A stretch of DNA of 64,000 nt from Rebecca billardiae RCC1528 (lineage: Eukaryota; Haptophyta), in NCBI GenBank assembly GCA_965240325.2, contig OZ251223.1, positions 3,472,001-3,536,000 on the forward strand. The letters are read 5' to 3'. Of the stretch, positions 41,825 to 53,400 are shown one piece after another; position 1 is the first letter of the stretch; each line of letters starts with the position of its first letter. Made by a program: the position numbers and the translations under genes. Under the pieces are notes generated by a model, which was given only the letters and a program-made list of their open reading frames with translations, was not told where the DNA came from and did not search any database.

Positions 41825-43513
41825 TCAGCTGCTGCCGCCACCGAAAACGCTGCGACCGCCTCGCCCGGCCTGCAGCTCTTCCAACGCATTGGGCGTGAGT
41901 GGCCAGGTGCCCGGGATGGTGCACTTCTGGACGAGCGCGCGGAGCGAGTCGTGGGTGAGGGCTGAGACAGGCTGCAGCCCGACCGGGCGCATGCGTGCGA
42001 CGCGAAGGCGGCCTTCCCGGGCCTGAAGCTCGGCCGGGCTCGCCGTGTCCCGCTTGGTTGTCGCGCTGAGCGGGACCCAGGCCGAGCAGTAGGGCGGGCA
42101 CATGTGCAGTCGGCCGCCCACTTTCATCATGCCGAGAGTGACGATGTGCGAGAGCGAGGCGGGCAGAGGGTTGCACGGGTTGCGACGGCTGTCGAGGAGC
42201 TGCTCGCAGCCCGCTTCGTCGGGCCACTCCTCCCAGCTCTCTGCACGCGGCAACGCCTTGGCGAACGTCGCGTTGACCCACACGTGTACCTTCACGCACG
42301 CCAGCTGGTCGATGAGTGCCGCTGGCGTGGCGGTCGGTGGCGAGCCCGCTTCGCAGCCCTCCGGCGTGCGCTCCGTGCCCGGCGACGAAGTGTCGCGAGT
42401 GGGCGTGCCGGGTGGCGGCCGGCGCGCGTCGACCACTTTGCCCCCATTCTTCTCGAACAGCGCGAAGCGCTCGTCAAAGTGCGCGGAGAAGCGCTCGTAG
42501 ATGCGCAGGTCCCACGGCGCCACCTCGCGCATCAGCGCATCACAGTCGAGCGCGGCCCCGCACGGCTGGCGGACGCGCCGAATGATGGCGGAGCACGTGT
42601 CGGCGTTTTTGCCGCAGTCGGGCACGCGGTGCTGGCTCTCCTGCACGAGACGCCAGCCGCGCACGATCGGCGTGACGTGCTCCGTCGTGTGCGACGAGAA
42701 GTCGAGTCCGGTGATGTCGGAGAGCATGCGCAGACCGTCCTGGAAGCGCTCGACCGGCCACACGAGGTCAAACGAGTGCAGGTAGCGGCTGATGGTCTCG
42801 AAGTGGTACTGGTTGATCTCGGGGTTGCGCGAGACGACCTTGGACGTGTTCCTGCCACCCACGTCGAAGTACAACGCGCGCGTCTGGAAGTTGCGCGTGT
42901 GCCGCGCCCAGTCGGCAAAGTCGAACGCCTGCAGCCCGAACACACGCCAGAAGAAGTACGATCGGTAGAAGTTCAGCGGCGTGCGGATGCGCACGGCGAG
43001 CACCGGGCGGCAGGCGGTCGCACGCAGAGCCAGGATGGAGCCATGCAACGTGCTCATCCGGGTCCACGGATCGGGCTTCCCGGCGTTCCCCCCGTTCATG
43101 AGCGCCGCCTTGCGGCTGTACAGGTCAGTGTTGTAGTTGTATGTCCCGTGGGCCTCGACGCAAAGGCGCAGTCGCGGCGGCGGGGCGCCGATGGCCTGCG
43201 TGGCGTTGATCTCGGCGTGAAGCCGTTGCACGCCACGCGGCCACACCTTCGGGTACTGCTTGTAGCCCCAGTACGTGCACGAGCCCGCCTTCTGCAGTTG
43301 CTCGAGGATGGCGCGCATTGTCGACCCTCCCGTCTTGGGGATGTGCCAGTCGACGAAGACGAGGCAGCGCGGCTCGCGACGCTCGACATAGCACGATGGC
43401 TGCTGGATCTGGGCCGGCCGGTCGCGGGCCAGCCAGCCGAGGGACAGTGGGTGGACGGGCGAGACGAAAAGGGCGAGCAGCGCGCCAAGAACTCGGATCG
43501 AGGAGGGCGCCAT
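41825..43513 (-). CDS. Golgi-type carbohydrate sulfotransferase
   Basis: One exon encodes 562 residues from the ATG at 43513, which starts a hydrophobic signal/anchor (IRVLGALLALFVSPVHPL). HIPKTGGSTMRAI is the 5'-phosphosulfate-binding loop for PAPS, and RIRTPLNFYRSYFFW fits the 3'-phosphate-binding motif. FERFQDGLRMLSDITGLD-like helices follow (VERFQDGLRML, FDERFALFEKNGG), as in heparan sulfate 2-O and related sulfotransferases. The C-terminal ~170 residues (many Cys) extend beyond the catalytic domain and have no match I know. The enzyme would sulfate a secreted or cell-wall polysaccharide; acceptor unknown. It is head to head with the DUF760 gene at 203 bp. Confidence 0.8.
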   Translation of the reverse strand: MAPSSIRVLGALLALFVSPVHPLSLGWLARDRPAQIQQPSCYVERREPRCLVFVDWHIPKTGGSTMRAILEQLQKAGSCTYWGYKQYPKVWPRGVQRLHAEINATQAIGAPPPRLRLCVEAHGTYNYNTDLYSRKAALMNGGNAGKPDPWTRMSTLHGSILALRATACRPVLAVRIRTPLNFYRSYFFWRVFGLQAFDFADWARHTRNFQTRALYFDVGGRNTSKVVSRNPEINQYHFETISRYLHSFDLVWPVERFQDGLRMLSDITGLDFSSHTTEHVTPIVRGWRLVQESQHRVPDCGKNADTCSAIIRRVRQPCGAALDCDALMREVAPWDLRIYERFSAHFDERFALFEKNGGKVVDARRPPPGTPTRDTSSPGTERTPEGCEAGSPPTATPAALIDQLACVKVHVWVNATFAKALPRAESWEEWPDEAGCEQLLDSRRNPCNPLPASLSHIVTLGMMKVGGRLHMCPPYCSAWVPLSATTKRDTASPAELQAREGRLRVARMRPVGLQPVSALTHDSLRALVQKCTIPGTWPLTPNALEELQAGRGGRSVFGGGSS

Positions 43514-43716
43514 CACGGTCCCGAGCCCCCCCGGCCCAGCGTGCGCACCCCGGCCACGCCCGTCCGGGCGGGAGGCAAAGATTCCGGCCCGAAGATTCCA
43601 GCCCGTTGTGTGAGCGCCGGTTGCTCTGGTTGCATCCAGTCCTGACCATCCATCTGGAAGGTGGACGCTGACGTGGCGCACGGCGGCGGCGGCGACTCTC
43701 GACTTGGAGGAGCAAC
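43514..43716. promoter_or_regulatory. Divergent intergenic region (sulfotransferase / DUF760)
   Basis: Both 5' regions fit in 203 bp. A spaced direct repeat of GATTCCGGCCCGAAGATTCCAGCCCG occurs near 43582-43606. No TATA box recognised. Confidence 0.35.
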
Positions 43717-44825
43717 ATGGCCCTGGTTGTGATGGCGATGGCGGCCTTGGCGTACACGCCATCCGCGACGATGCGCACGCAGGCACACCACGGTGGCGCT
43801 GGCTCACGCCTCGCGCGATCTGCTGTCTCCACGAGAGCAGCAAGACCAACGGCGCTCCGGATGGGCCTGTTTGGCGGCCTCTTCGGCGGGAACAAAGGGG
43901 ACGAGTCGGAGGATCCGCGGATGTCGCAGTCCGGAGATATGGGGGGTGCACTCGGTATGCCCATGAAGGAGAACAAGTACTTCGACATGATCAATAACAT
44001 CTCTGCGCCCGAGCTCGTGCAGAACTTTGCCGAGACCGCGCCGGACGAAGTGCAGCAGGCAGTGCGAGCGACTATCATGGGTCTGTTCGGCACCCTCCCG
44101 CCGGGCATGTTCGAGTCAGCCGTGATCTCTCCGGGAAAGAACGTTGCCTCGCTGCTGTACTCTATGCAGATGACCGGCTACATGTTCAAGAACGCGCAAT
44201 ACAGGCTGAGCCTCAAGCAGTCACTTGACAAGGCCAAGGCAGCGCTGCCAGGCGAGCTGGGCACCGGTGCAGACGCCGAGGATGCGAAGCTGCCCAAAGT
44301 GTCGGGCAAGGTGACAGTTGATATTGGCGGCCGCAAGGTTGAGGTGGACGCGGAGAGTTACGTCGCGGATCTCCACAAGGAGGTGAGAGCAGCTTGCGTC
44401 CTGCGCAACGCGTCGCCAGCCCCGACCAGCGCCACCCGGCAAACGCTCCCCGCTGATGTGCTCGTGCGCCCCCCGCCGCCCACGTGCCCCCGCAGGTTAA
44501 GGCGCTCAAGGCGGCCCTAGCTCGAGCTGAGGAGGTTTCCGCTGGCAAGGCTGCGGCGGGCGGTGGCCTGCTGTCGTACCTGCAGTCGCTGCCACGCACG
44601 CAGATCTCGGAGCTCACGTCATCTGTTACGCCTGAGGTTCTGGAGTGCATGCAGATGCTGGTCGAGGCGGTGCTTGGTCGCGATGCGATGACCTTCGGAG
44701 CGGGGGACGTCATTGTCGAGACGTCTGGCATGAAGATGCGCGAGCTGCTCGTCTGGCAGCTTGTCACTGGGTACAAGCTGCGTGAGCTCGAGGCGCGTGA
44801 GGAGCTCAACAAGCTCGTCTCATGA
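43717..44825 (+). CDS. Plastid DUF760 protein, two exons
   Basis: Exons are 43717-44382 and 44496-44825 (331 residues). The 113-bp intron (GTGAGAGC...CCGCAG, phase 0) joins DLHKE to VKALKAAL. The leader has a hydrophobic signal (MALVVMAMAALAY) followed by a Ser/Arg/Ala-rich stretch up to ALRMGLFGGLFGG, the arrangement of bipartite plastid leaders in algae with secondary plastids. Two DUF760 modules follow: ISAPELVQNFAETAPDEVQQAV...LYSMQMTGYMFKNAQYRL and, after the intron, LLSYLQSLPRTQI...LLVWQLVTGYKLRELEAREEL. DUF760 proteins are plastid-lineage proteins without a settled mechanism. This gene is the best evidence for a photosynthetic host. Confidence 0.85.
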
Positions 44826-45079
44826 GTCCGTAGCTAGTCTCTTTCGTCAGCACAGTCTGCACATCATCGAGTGCGCTTGTACTAATGTTCAGTCGTCGTA
44901 GGAATGTACAGTAATAAGGCTATGACGACTAACAGACTCAGAGTCCACTGCTGTAAATCGATATCATCATCAATAAAATACGCGCTTTAAATAATAATAC
45001 GTTAATATTTAATTCCGGTCTGTCCGGCACACCGAATACCCGGCGTCACCTCGTCCTAGAGATGTCAGAGGAGTGATAA

Positions 45080-47433
45080 TCATCGCAGCCGGTGCATGCT
45101 GAGGCTCGCTGGTGCGGGATCAGGGGCGCTGCTGTCGTGTCCCAGCTGGTACTTCGCGGGCTGCTCGCCCACAATATGCGCCACCTCCATCATGCCGAGA
45201 TCCTCGTGAGGCAGCACGTGGCAGTGATAGACGAGCGTGCCGTTGAAGGCCTCTGCGTGCAGCCGGATCAGCACCCACCCATGGTCGTTCGTCTTCGGGT
45301 TCCGCCGCGCGACCATGACCGTGTCAAACCACATCTCCTTGAAAAGATGCTGCGCGCATACGGGCGCCACGGCAGCAGGTCAGTCGGCGCCCCAGCAGGT
45401 GGCGCAGCACGGCGAGTTGCGAGGGCGCAGCACGCGCACGCACCGGGCTCTCCCTCAGCTGTGCGTAGTCGAATGGGTGCCCGTCGCCATCGGGGATGTG
45501 GAAGTCGACGATCTGGAAGTGCCACGTATGGACGTGGAACGAGTGCGGTGCCGCCATGTCCACGTTGCTGATGTTCCACTCCTGCACCTCCCCGAGCCGC
45601 ACTGGCGGGGGCTCGGGCAGCCGCTCCCAGCCCGGGTGCGGCCACGGCTCGAACGGCGCGTCCTCGTTGAACTGCGCGCCGTTGACGCCCATGTCGATGA
45701 TCTTGTTGCGGCCGGGGACGAACCTGCGGTGCAGGCGCTTGGCGAGCCCGGGGGTGCCAGAGGTGTTGAAGACGACCTCGTACTGACCGTCTGTCTCTCG
45801 CTCCAACAGGCTCTGCTGCGCGTAGACGCCCGCCGCGGGCAGCTTGGCCGGAGGGCGCGGGCTGTTGCTCTTGACGGGCTCGCCCTCGACCGCCATCGTC
45901 GCGAGGGGTCGCGTGTAGAACTTGATCTCGTAGCCGAGGTCGGCGGTGAGCTGGTCGACGATCGTGCAGTTCGACTGCAGCGCGTACACGCCCGGCCGCT
46001 CGCACATGACCAGGTAGTCCACGCGCACGCCGCCTGCGATGAGGCCGTACTCAGACTTGTACTCGCGCGGCGAGCGGAGGTACACGCCGTCGCGCGCGAT
46101 CATGCGCACATGGCAGCCGAGCTTGGTGGGGTCGCTGGTGCCGTTGATGGCGAGTGCGAGCGTCGATTCGCCCATGCCCGCGTTGAGCACGCGCCAGCGC
46201 TGCCACTCGCCCGGCCGCATCGAGATGGTCGGGTTGGCCTGCCCGTTGACGGTCGCGTTGCCCACCGTGTTGGCGAGCATCAGGCCCTGCTGCCAAGGGT
46301 CGTTCCAGTCGAGGCGTTGGCGCTTGCCCAGGGCGCGGAAGTACTTGTAGAAGCCGCCTGGCCAGGGCGGCGTCGGGCCGGTCACCATCTGCGAGAAGTC
46401 CGCCATGTCGTGCGCGAAGAAGCCCTGGAAGTTCTGCACGAACAGCAGCCGGTCGATCATCTCCCTCAGCGGCGGCTGCGGCTTGACGTCCTCGACGACA
46501 ATCGCGCCGCCGAGCCCGCCGTTCGTCTGCAGACCGACCGCCTGGTGGCGGTGGGGGTGGTACCAGTACGTGCCGGACGGGTGATTCTCTGGCAGCTTGT
46601 ACCGGTAGCTGAAGGCGAGTGTCCAGCGATGCGCGCGCACACGCGGGTGGGCACGCGCTGTGAGCTGCGGCGTCCGCGGCCCACGTGGCGGCCGGGCTGG
46701 CCCGCAGCGCACGGTGAGCGCTGCGCGTGCGAGGCGCGCACGTGTACGACTGCCCCGGGTCGATTGAGACGAGAATGTTGTCCGCAGGCTTCTGCGGCGA
46801 CACCCACAATCCGTGCACGTGGATGTTGGTCTGATTGGGCCGGCCCCAGTAGTCTGGGTAATCGGCCCAGTCATTCTTGTCCACGCCGAGCTGGTTGACC
46901 ACCTTGAGCACGAGCCAGTCGCCCGGCTTGACGTAGATCGTCGGGCCAGGTACCTGGCCGTTGTAGGCCCAGCCCCAGAAGCCGACCGTCCCCGTGCCCC
47001 ACGTGCCGTCCTCGCGTACCACGTTGCCCGGCAGCCGGATGAACTTGTCTGTGATGATGAGCGTGGCCTCGACTTTGCCTCGTCGGCCCCGGATCACAGA
47101 GGGCTGGCGAAGGCGCGACCCTTCCTGGCGCCAGCAGTCGTCGTAGCCGTCGCCACGACACCCCTGGGCGTCGAGGTACGCCGACGAAGGCTTGAGCGAG
47201 TCGGCAAGCGGTGTTCCCTTCCCGCGGCGGCCTCGGGCGCCAGACTGTCTGCGGCGGCCCGCTGGCTCCACATGCTGGCTGTCGAGCGCGCTGACAAGGG
47301 CGAGCAGTGTGCATGCAGTCGCCACAGCTGCAAGCACGAGCCCACGCCTCGGCGGTCGCGGCGCCTCTACTGGTCCAGATGCCCCAGGCTCCGCCCCAGA
47401 CTCCGCGGCCGCTGCCGACGACGGCGCAACCAT
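45080..47433 (-). CDS. Membrane-anchored multicopper oxidase, three exons
   Basis: Exons are 47433-46742, 46608-45444 and 45349-45080 (708 residues). Introns are 133 bp (joins GQSYT to YRYKLPENHP) and 94 bp (joins LRESP to HLFKEMWFD). A basic N-terminus and one hydrophobic segment (GLVLAAVATACTLLALVSAL) make a type II anchor. All four copper motifs are present: NIHVHGLW, WYHPHRH, HSFHVHTWHF and YHCHVLPHEDLGMM, the last with the T1 ligands H, C, H and M. The N-terminal copper domain also shows VPGPTIYVKPGD. Laccase/bilirubin-oxidase-type enzymes oxidise phenols or metals; the substrate here is open. It is head to head with a GT2 synthase at 244 bp. Confidence 0.88.
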
Positions 47434-47677
47434 CGCCGCGAAAGTCGAGAGTGGTGAGCACTGAGCAGATCGAGCCGCCGCGCCGAAAGAAAACCGGTTG
47501 ACATCAAGCTTACCACCGCACGGAAATCCGGCCGGCTCACCGCCGTGGGTCCGGATGGGCGGCCGAATCCGGCTGCTGGCGCCAAGTTTCCGGTGCAACG
47601 CTTTTTCCGCTGCCGTGCTGATTGCCGCGCAGCAGATCCAGGGTGGCGGAAGGCGCCGCCGCCGGCAGAATAGCATC
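47434..47677. promoter_or_regulatory. Divergent intergenic region (multicopper oxidase / GT2 synthase)
   Basis: The 244 bp between two ATGs hold both upstream regions. No strong palindrome or TATA box was noticed. Confidence 0.35.
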
Positions 47678-49441
47678 ATGGCAGCCTCGCTCAATGGGGG
47701 CGCTGAGCACGTGGGGCACCCCACGCCGCTTCTCGACCACCTTGCGCCGACGACATTCCGTGCGAGCTGCCGTCGTATCGCATCGCTTCTGATCTCGACC
47801 TCAGTCGTCGTGCCCACCTTGTTCTGCTTTGTGTACTACCTGGTGATGCCGCTCGTGCGCCGCTTCAGCCGGCGCGCGGCGCACGAGATCCCGGGCGGGA
47901 TAGTGAACCCCGACATGACGCCCGTGGACTTCAAGCCGTACTTCCCCATCAACAATATCGGCGAGTGGATCCTGCTCGTGCTGCTCACGTGCGCGTGCTT
48001 CTTCAACTTCTTGGTCGCGGGGTCGACCTTTGTCATCTTCATGCGGCGCCGGATGCAGCAGTGCTGCGGGTTCCCGCCGCGGTACCGCGCGGCGTCCGGA
48101 GTCACCGAGGGCCTCCTCGAGACCGCCGTCTCCGTCGTCGTGCCATGCTACCTCCCCAACGAGCAGTACCTCATCAACGAGACGATCGACCACATCCTGC
48201 ACAAGCTTCGGCACGCGGGGCAGCTCAATCTCTACATCGTGTACAACTCGCCGACGGCGCTGCCGATCGAGGAGGAGCTGCGCGCGCGCGAGCTCACGCA
48301 GGCGGGCGTGCCCCCAGGCCGCACGCTCGTCGTGCGGCGCATCGAGGGCTCCACCTCGAAGGCAGAGAACCTGAACGCCATCTTTGAGGTGATTGAGGAC
48401 CGGATCACGGCCATCTACGACGCGGACCACCACCCCGACCCGCACTCGCTCGAGCTGCTGCTGCGCAAGCTGCAGAACCACCAGGTGGACTGCGTGCAGG
48501 GCTCGACGTACATCCGCAACACGTCATCCGGCCTCATGTCGCGCGTGATCGACGCCGAGTTCTTCGTGACGTACTTCATCTACTTCATGTCCCTGCAGTT
48601 CATCGCGCGCACGGCCTTCTTCGGAGGCTCCAACGCCGTCTGGCGGACGGCGGCGCTGCAGGGCGAGAAGTTCTCCACGTCGATGCAGACGGAGGACATC
48701 GACTTCGCGGCGCGCGCCATCCTCAAGGACAAGCGCATCCGCTTCTGCCCCGAGGCGCGCTCGGGCGAGCTCGCGCCGTCCAGCATGGGCGCGCTGTACA
48801 AGCAGAGGATGCGCTGGGCGATGGGGTGGGAGCAGGTGACGCTCGAGCACCTGTCGACCGTGCGTCGCTCGGGCATCCCGTGCTCGCGTAAGATGGGCGT
48901 GCTGTACATGCTGCCGATGCGCTGGCTGCTCGCCTTTCTGTCCGTCGTGGCGGCCATCGTGACGCCCATCCTCTGTCTCGTCTTCCCGCCCCAGATCTGG
49001 CCCCTCGCGCTCGACTTTCTGTTCACGCTCGGCTTCCTCGAGTCAACGCTGCTCGTCACGTGCACGCTGCTGGAGAGCATCTACCACGAGGCGTTCGTGC
49101 AGTGCATCTTCGTCGCGGCGTTCATGGTGTGCTCGCCACTCTATCTGGCCCTGCAGGTGCTGATGCTCCTGGCCTCCCTCTATCGCATCCGCACAGGCAG
49201 CACAGGCGGTTGGGTCGTCACGGCTCGCGCAGTGGCCGGGGCGGGCGGCGGCGGCGCGCAGCCGAATGCGCCCACGTCCGGTCAGGGCGCCAGCGGGTTG
49301 GGAGCTGCGGCGGGCGCGCTTGAGGCTGGTCGGGCTCCCGGGCAGCGGCCGCTGCTCTGGCATGGCTTCGAGCGCTTCTGTGGTCCAGACGACTACGGGA
49401 CGCAGCCACGTGGCCTGGGGCCGATGCGACACACGCTGTGA
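47678..49441 (+). CDS. Processive GT2 glycosyltransferase (cellulose/hyaluronan-synthase-like)
   Basis: One exon encodes 587 residues from the ATG at 47678. Two N-terminal membrane segments (~33-57 and ~90-115) precede a cytosolic GT2 domain with VSVVVPCYLPNEQY, the DxD-type AIYDADHHPD, GGSNAVWR, the acceptor/catalytic TEDID and QRMRW (Q-x-x-R-W), the set that marks processive beta-glycan synthases. Three further membrane segments follow (LLAFLSVVAAIVTPILCLVF, LDFLFTLGFLESTLLV, IFVAAFMVCSPLYLALQVLML), able to form the export channel. The C-terminal ~75 residues are Gly/Ala-rich. The polymer (glucan, chitin or other) cannot be assigned. The neighbouring oxidase and nearby sulfotransferase would fit wall or scale polysaccharide metabolism. 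Confidence 0.85.
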   Translation: MAASLNGGAEHVGHPTPLLDHLAPTTFRASCRRIASLLISTSVVVPTLFCFVYYLVMPLVRRFSRRAAHEIPGGIVNPDMTPVDFKPYFPINNIGEWILLVLLTCACFFNFLVAGSTFVIFMRRRMQQCCGFPPRYRAASGVTEGLLETAVSVVVPCYLPNEQYLINETIDHILHKLRHAGQLNLYIVYNSPTALPIEEELRARELTQAGVPPGRTLVVRRIEGSTSKAENLNAIFEVIEDRITAIYDADHHPDPHSLELLLRKLQNHQVDCVQGSTYIRNTSSGLMSRVIDAEFFVTYFIYFMSLQFIARTAFFGGSNAVWRTAALQGEKFSTSMQTEDIDFAARAILKDKRIRFCPEARSGELAPSSMGALYKQRMRWAMGWEQVTLEHLSTVRRSGIPCSRKMGVLYMLPMRWLLAFLSVVAAIVTPILCLVFPPQIWPLALDFLFTLGFLESTLLVTCTLLESIYHEAFVQCIFVAAFMVCSPLYLALQVLMLLASLYRIRTGSTGGWVVTARAVAGAGGGGAQPNAPTSGQGASGLGAAAGALEAGRAPGQRPLLWHGFERFCGPDDYGTQPRGLGPMRHTL

Positions 49442-50435
<994 letters not shown>

Positions 50436-53400
50436 CTATAGGTGCAGGGCTGACCGTTGGCGAATCGCCTTGGCGAGCTTGGCCGAGCTCCCTGCTTGTA
50501 CATCATCATGGTTGTCTCCAAGCGTCTTCTTGTACGTCGCATCTGCCAGCCGCTGGTAAGTCCTGCCAGCAAATTGCTGCTGCTCGGTCGTATCGGCCAT
50601 CTGTTGCACGTGCCGCGCGCGGGAATGCAGAGCGGGCGCGCAGCCGTCGGTGAGTGGCTGCGCACAGACGGTATACGCGTGGCGCGACACGCGGGCGCGC
50701 AGGGCGCCTTGCGCACCCGACGCTCGAGAGCTCGCAGCGCGATGCGGACGAAGTCTTGCTGCCTGTTGTTGTCGACCCACTTCTTGACGGCCGGGTAGAA
50801 CGTGTCATAGAGGTACTCCTTACGCTCCTCGGTGGTCACGGAGAACTCGCGGATCTCGTCCCAAAGCTCAGGCATCTGCACGCGCGAGAGGGTGCGCGCG
50901 TTGGGAGGTGTCGCGAGTGAGCTGGCGCCGAGCACAAGGGCAGGTGCGTGGGAGGGCACTCTGAGGGGGGAAAGGGGGTGGGGGGCGCCGTGGGCGCGCA
51001 CCTCATCCGCGAGCGCGTTGCCCTTCTCGGCCTCGAGGGCGATCGCCTCCTCGACGGTGAGCGAGAACATGCGGATGGCGCTCTTCTGGTCCACCACCCA
51101 CTGCATCAGCTCGCGCGCCACCTGCAGCTGCGTGCGGTGCAGCCCGATCGCCAGCGCGTCCTCCTCCAGCCGCTGCTCCTCGAGGTGCGAGTCCGCCTTG
51201 CCGGGCGGCAGCTTGGCCCGCATGCCGCGCTTCGCGCCGTGGGACGAGAGCAGCGACGAGACGATCGGGTGGTCCGGCGACTCGTTGCTGATCGCGTCGT
51301 CCAACGGCGTGTTGCCGTGGTTGTCGGTGATGTTGATGTCGATGCGCGGCACCGAGAGGAGGTAGGTGACGGATGAGATGCGCACGCACGACGCGGCGAC
51401 GTGCAGCGCTGAGCGGCCGAGCGAGTCCTGCTCGTTCGGGGAGCAGCGGAAGCGGATGAGGCGCTGCAGCATGGCCACGTCGTCCGAGCACGCCGCGTCG
51501 CACAGGTTGTGCGCCACGTCGAAGTTGCCCAGCGTCGCGCCCTGCGCGAGCAGCATCTCGGCGCACGCGTCATTCTCCGAGAGCAGCGCATCCTGCAGCG
51601 GCGTGATGCCCCAGCGGTCGCGGATGTTCACGTGCCCGCCGTGCTCGAGCAGCATCGCGCAGTTCTCGGCCTTCCCCTGCGCCGCCGCCACGTGCAGCGA
51701 GGCGCGCCCGTCCGCGTCGCAGTGGTTCACGTCCGCGCCGAAGCGGCAGAGGAACTTGAGCTCGCTGTACCCCTCCGTCTTGGCAGCGGCGGAGCACAGC
51801 TTGTCGACGAGGTCCTTGGAGCCGAGGCGCGCGCCCGCCATCCACAGCAGCTCGGCCATGCCCTCCTGCTGGTGGCGCAGCGCGTCGTTGAGCGGCGTGC
51901 CGCCGCGCTCGTCCTCGACGTTCACGTCGCCCGACAGGCTGATCAGCAGCTTGACGATCTCCTTGTGCCCGCCGCACGCGGCGAGGTGCATGGCGCGGCG
52001 GCCGTCGTGGTCGCCCAGGTTGACGTCGATGCTGGTCGACGAGAGCACGCCGCGCACGGCGCTCAGGTCGCCCGCGGCCGCGGCGGTGCACAGGCGAGAG
52101 AGGTGCAGCTGGCGCCGGCGCTCGCGCGCCTCCTCGATCACCTGGCGCGCGCGAGGCGCGGGCGGTTGGGGGCGCCAGGTTCAGGCAGGGTGCGGCGGGA
52201 GGGCGGGAGCGCGGCGGGTCCAGCGCGAGCACACCACGGGCTGCACGCCGGGCGGTGGCGGCGCGCGGCGTGGCACGCGGGCGGCCGGGCGCGCTTTCCG
52301 CAGCTCAGCACGCAGCACGCAGCAACCCGCGCGGCGGCGCGCACCTGCGTGAGCTTGTCAGCCTCCTTCTGCTCCTCCTTCCCACCGAGTGCGTCGTCCT
52401 CGTCGTCCTCGAAGAAGTCGGCCTTCTCCTCCATCTCGACCATCCACTGCTCGTCGCCGGTCCCGCTCCGCTGGTCGTTGAGCGACGAGCGGCGCGACTT
52501 GGCCGTTCGGCCCGAGGTCTTCGAGTTCTTCGAGCCGGTCGACTTGCCCGACTTGCCGCCGTTCCCTGCGCCCGCGCAGAGGGCCGAGTCGCGCGGCGGC
52601 GACGCGCGCGGGCAGGCGAGGCTTGGTCAGTGGGAACGCAGCGCGGGGCGCGCGCTCGCAGGCTTGCGCGCGCTCGCAGGCTGGCGCGGGGCGCGACGCA
52701 GGCCGCGGGGCGCACCTTCGTACGCGCGCATCGCGCTGTCCATGATGATGTCCTCGTGGTCGGGGAACGTCTTGAGCAGCGCCTTGAAGCTGTCGCGCGA
52801 GAAGGCGAAGACGACCGTCTCGGGGCCGCTCATCGTGCGCGCGTTCTTGAAGTGGCGCAGGTTGAACGTGAACGCCATGCCGCCCACGGTCGCGCCCGCG
52901 TACCGCGAGTCCACCTCCGCCTCCGCGTCGTCGTCGCCGTCGCCGTCCAGCTCCTCGTACAGCTCGACGCCGCCCGACTTGATGATGATCAGCTCGTTGC
53001 ACGCCTCGCCGATGCGGAAGACCATCGCCTCGGAGTCGATCCGGCGCTCGCGCATCTTGGAGGCCATCAGGTCCTTGAACGCCTCCGAGCACGGCTGGAG
53101 CAGCACGCTGTCGCCCACCAGGTGGCGGTTGGTGTGCAGCGAGACGTCGAGCTGCAGCGCGGTCGGCAGCAGGTCGTACACCTGGTCCGACTGCATGCTC
53201 GACAGCGACGCGTCCTTGAGCCGGTTGCGGAAGAACGCCTCGATCTGCGCCTTGAGCTCGGGCGGCACGTTGATGTGCGCGACGTACGACTGCACAATCT
53301 CGAGCTGTGCGCGCTTGGCCACGATCTCGTCGTCCTGCTTCATCACGAGCGCCGAGATCTGGCCGACCGTCCACGCGTACACGGTCATGTTGATGATCAT

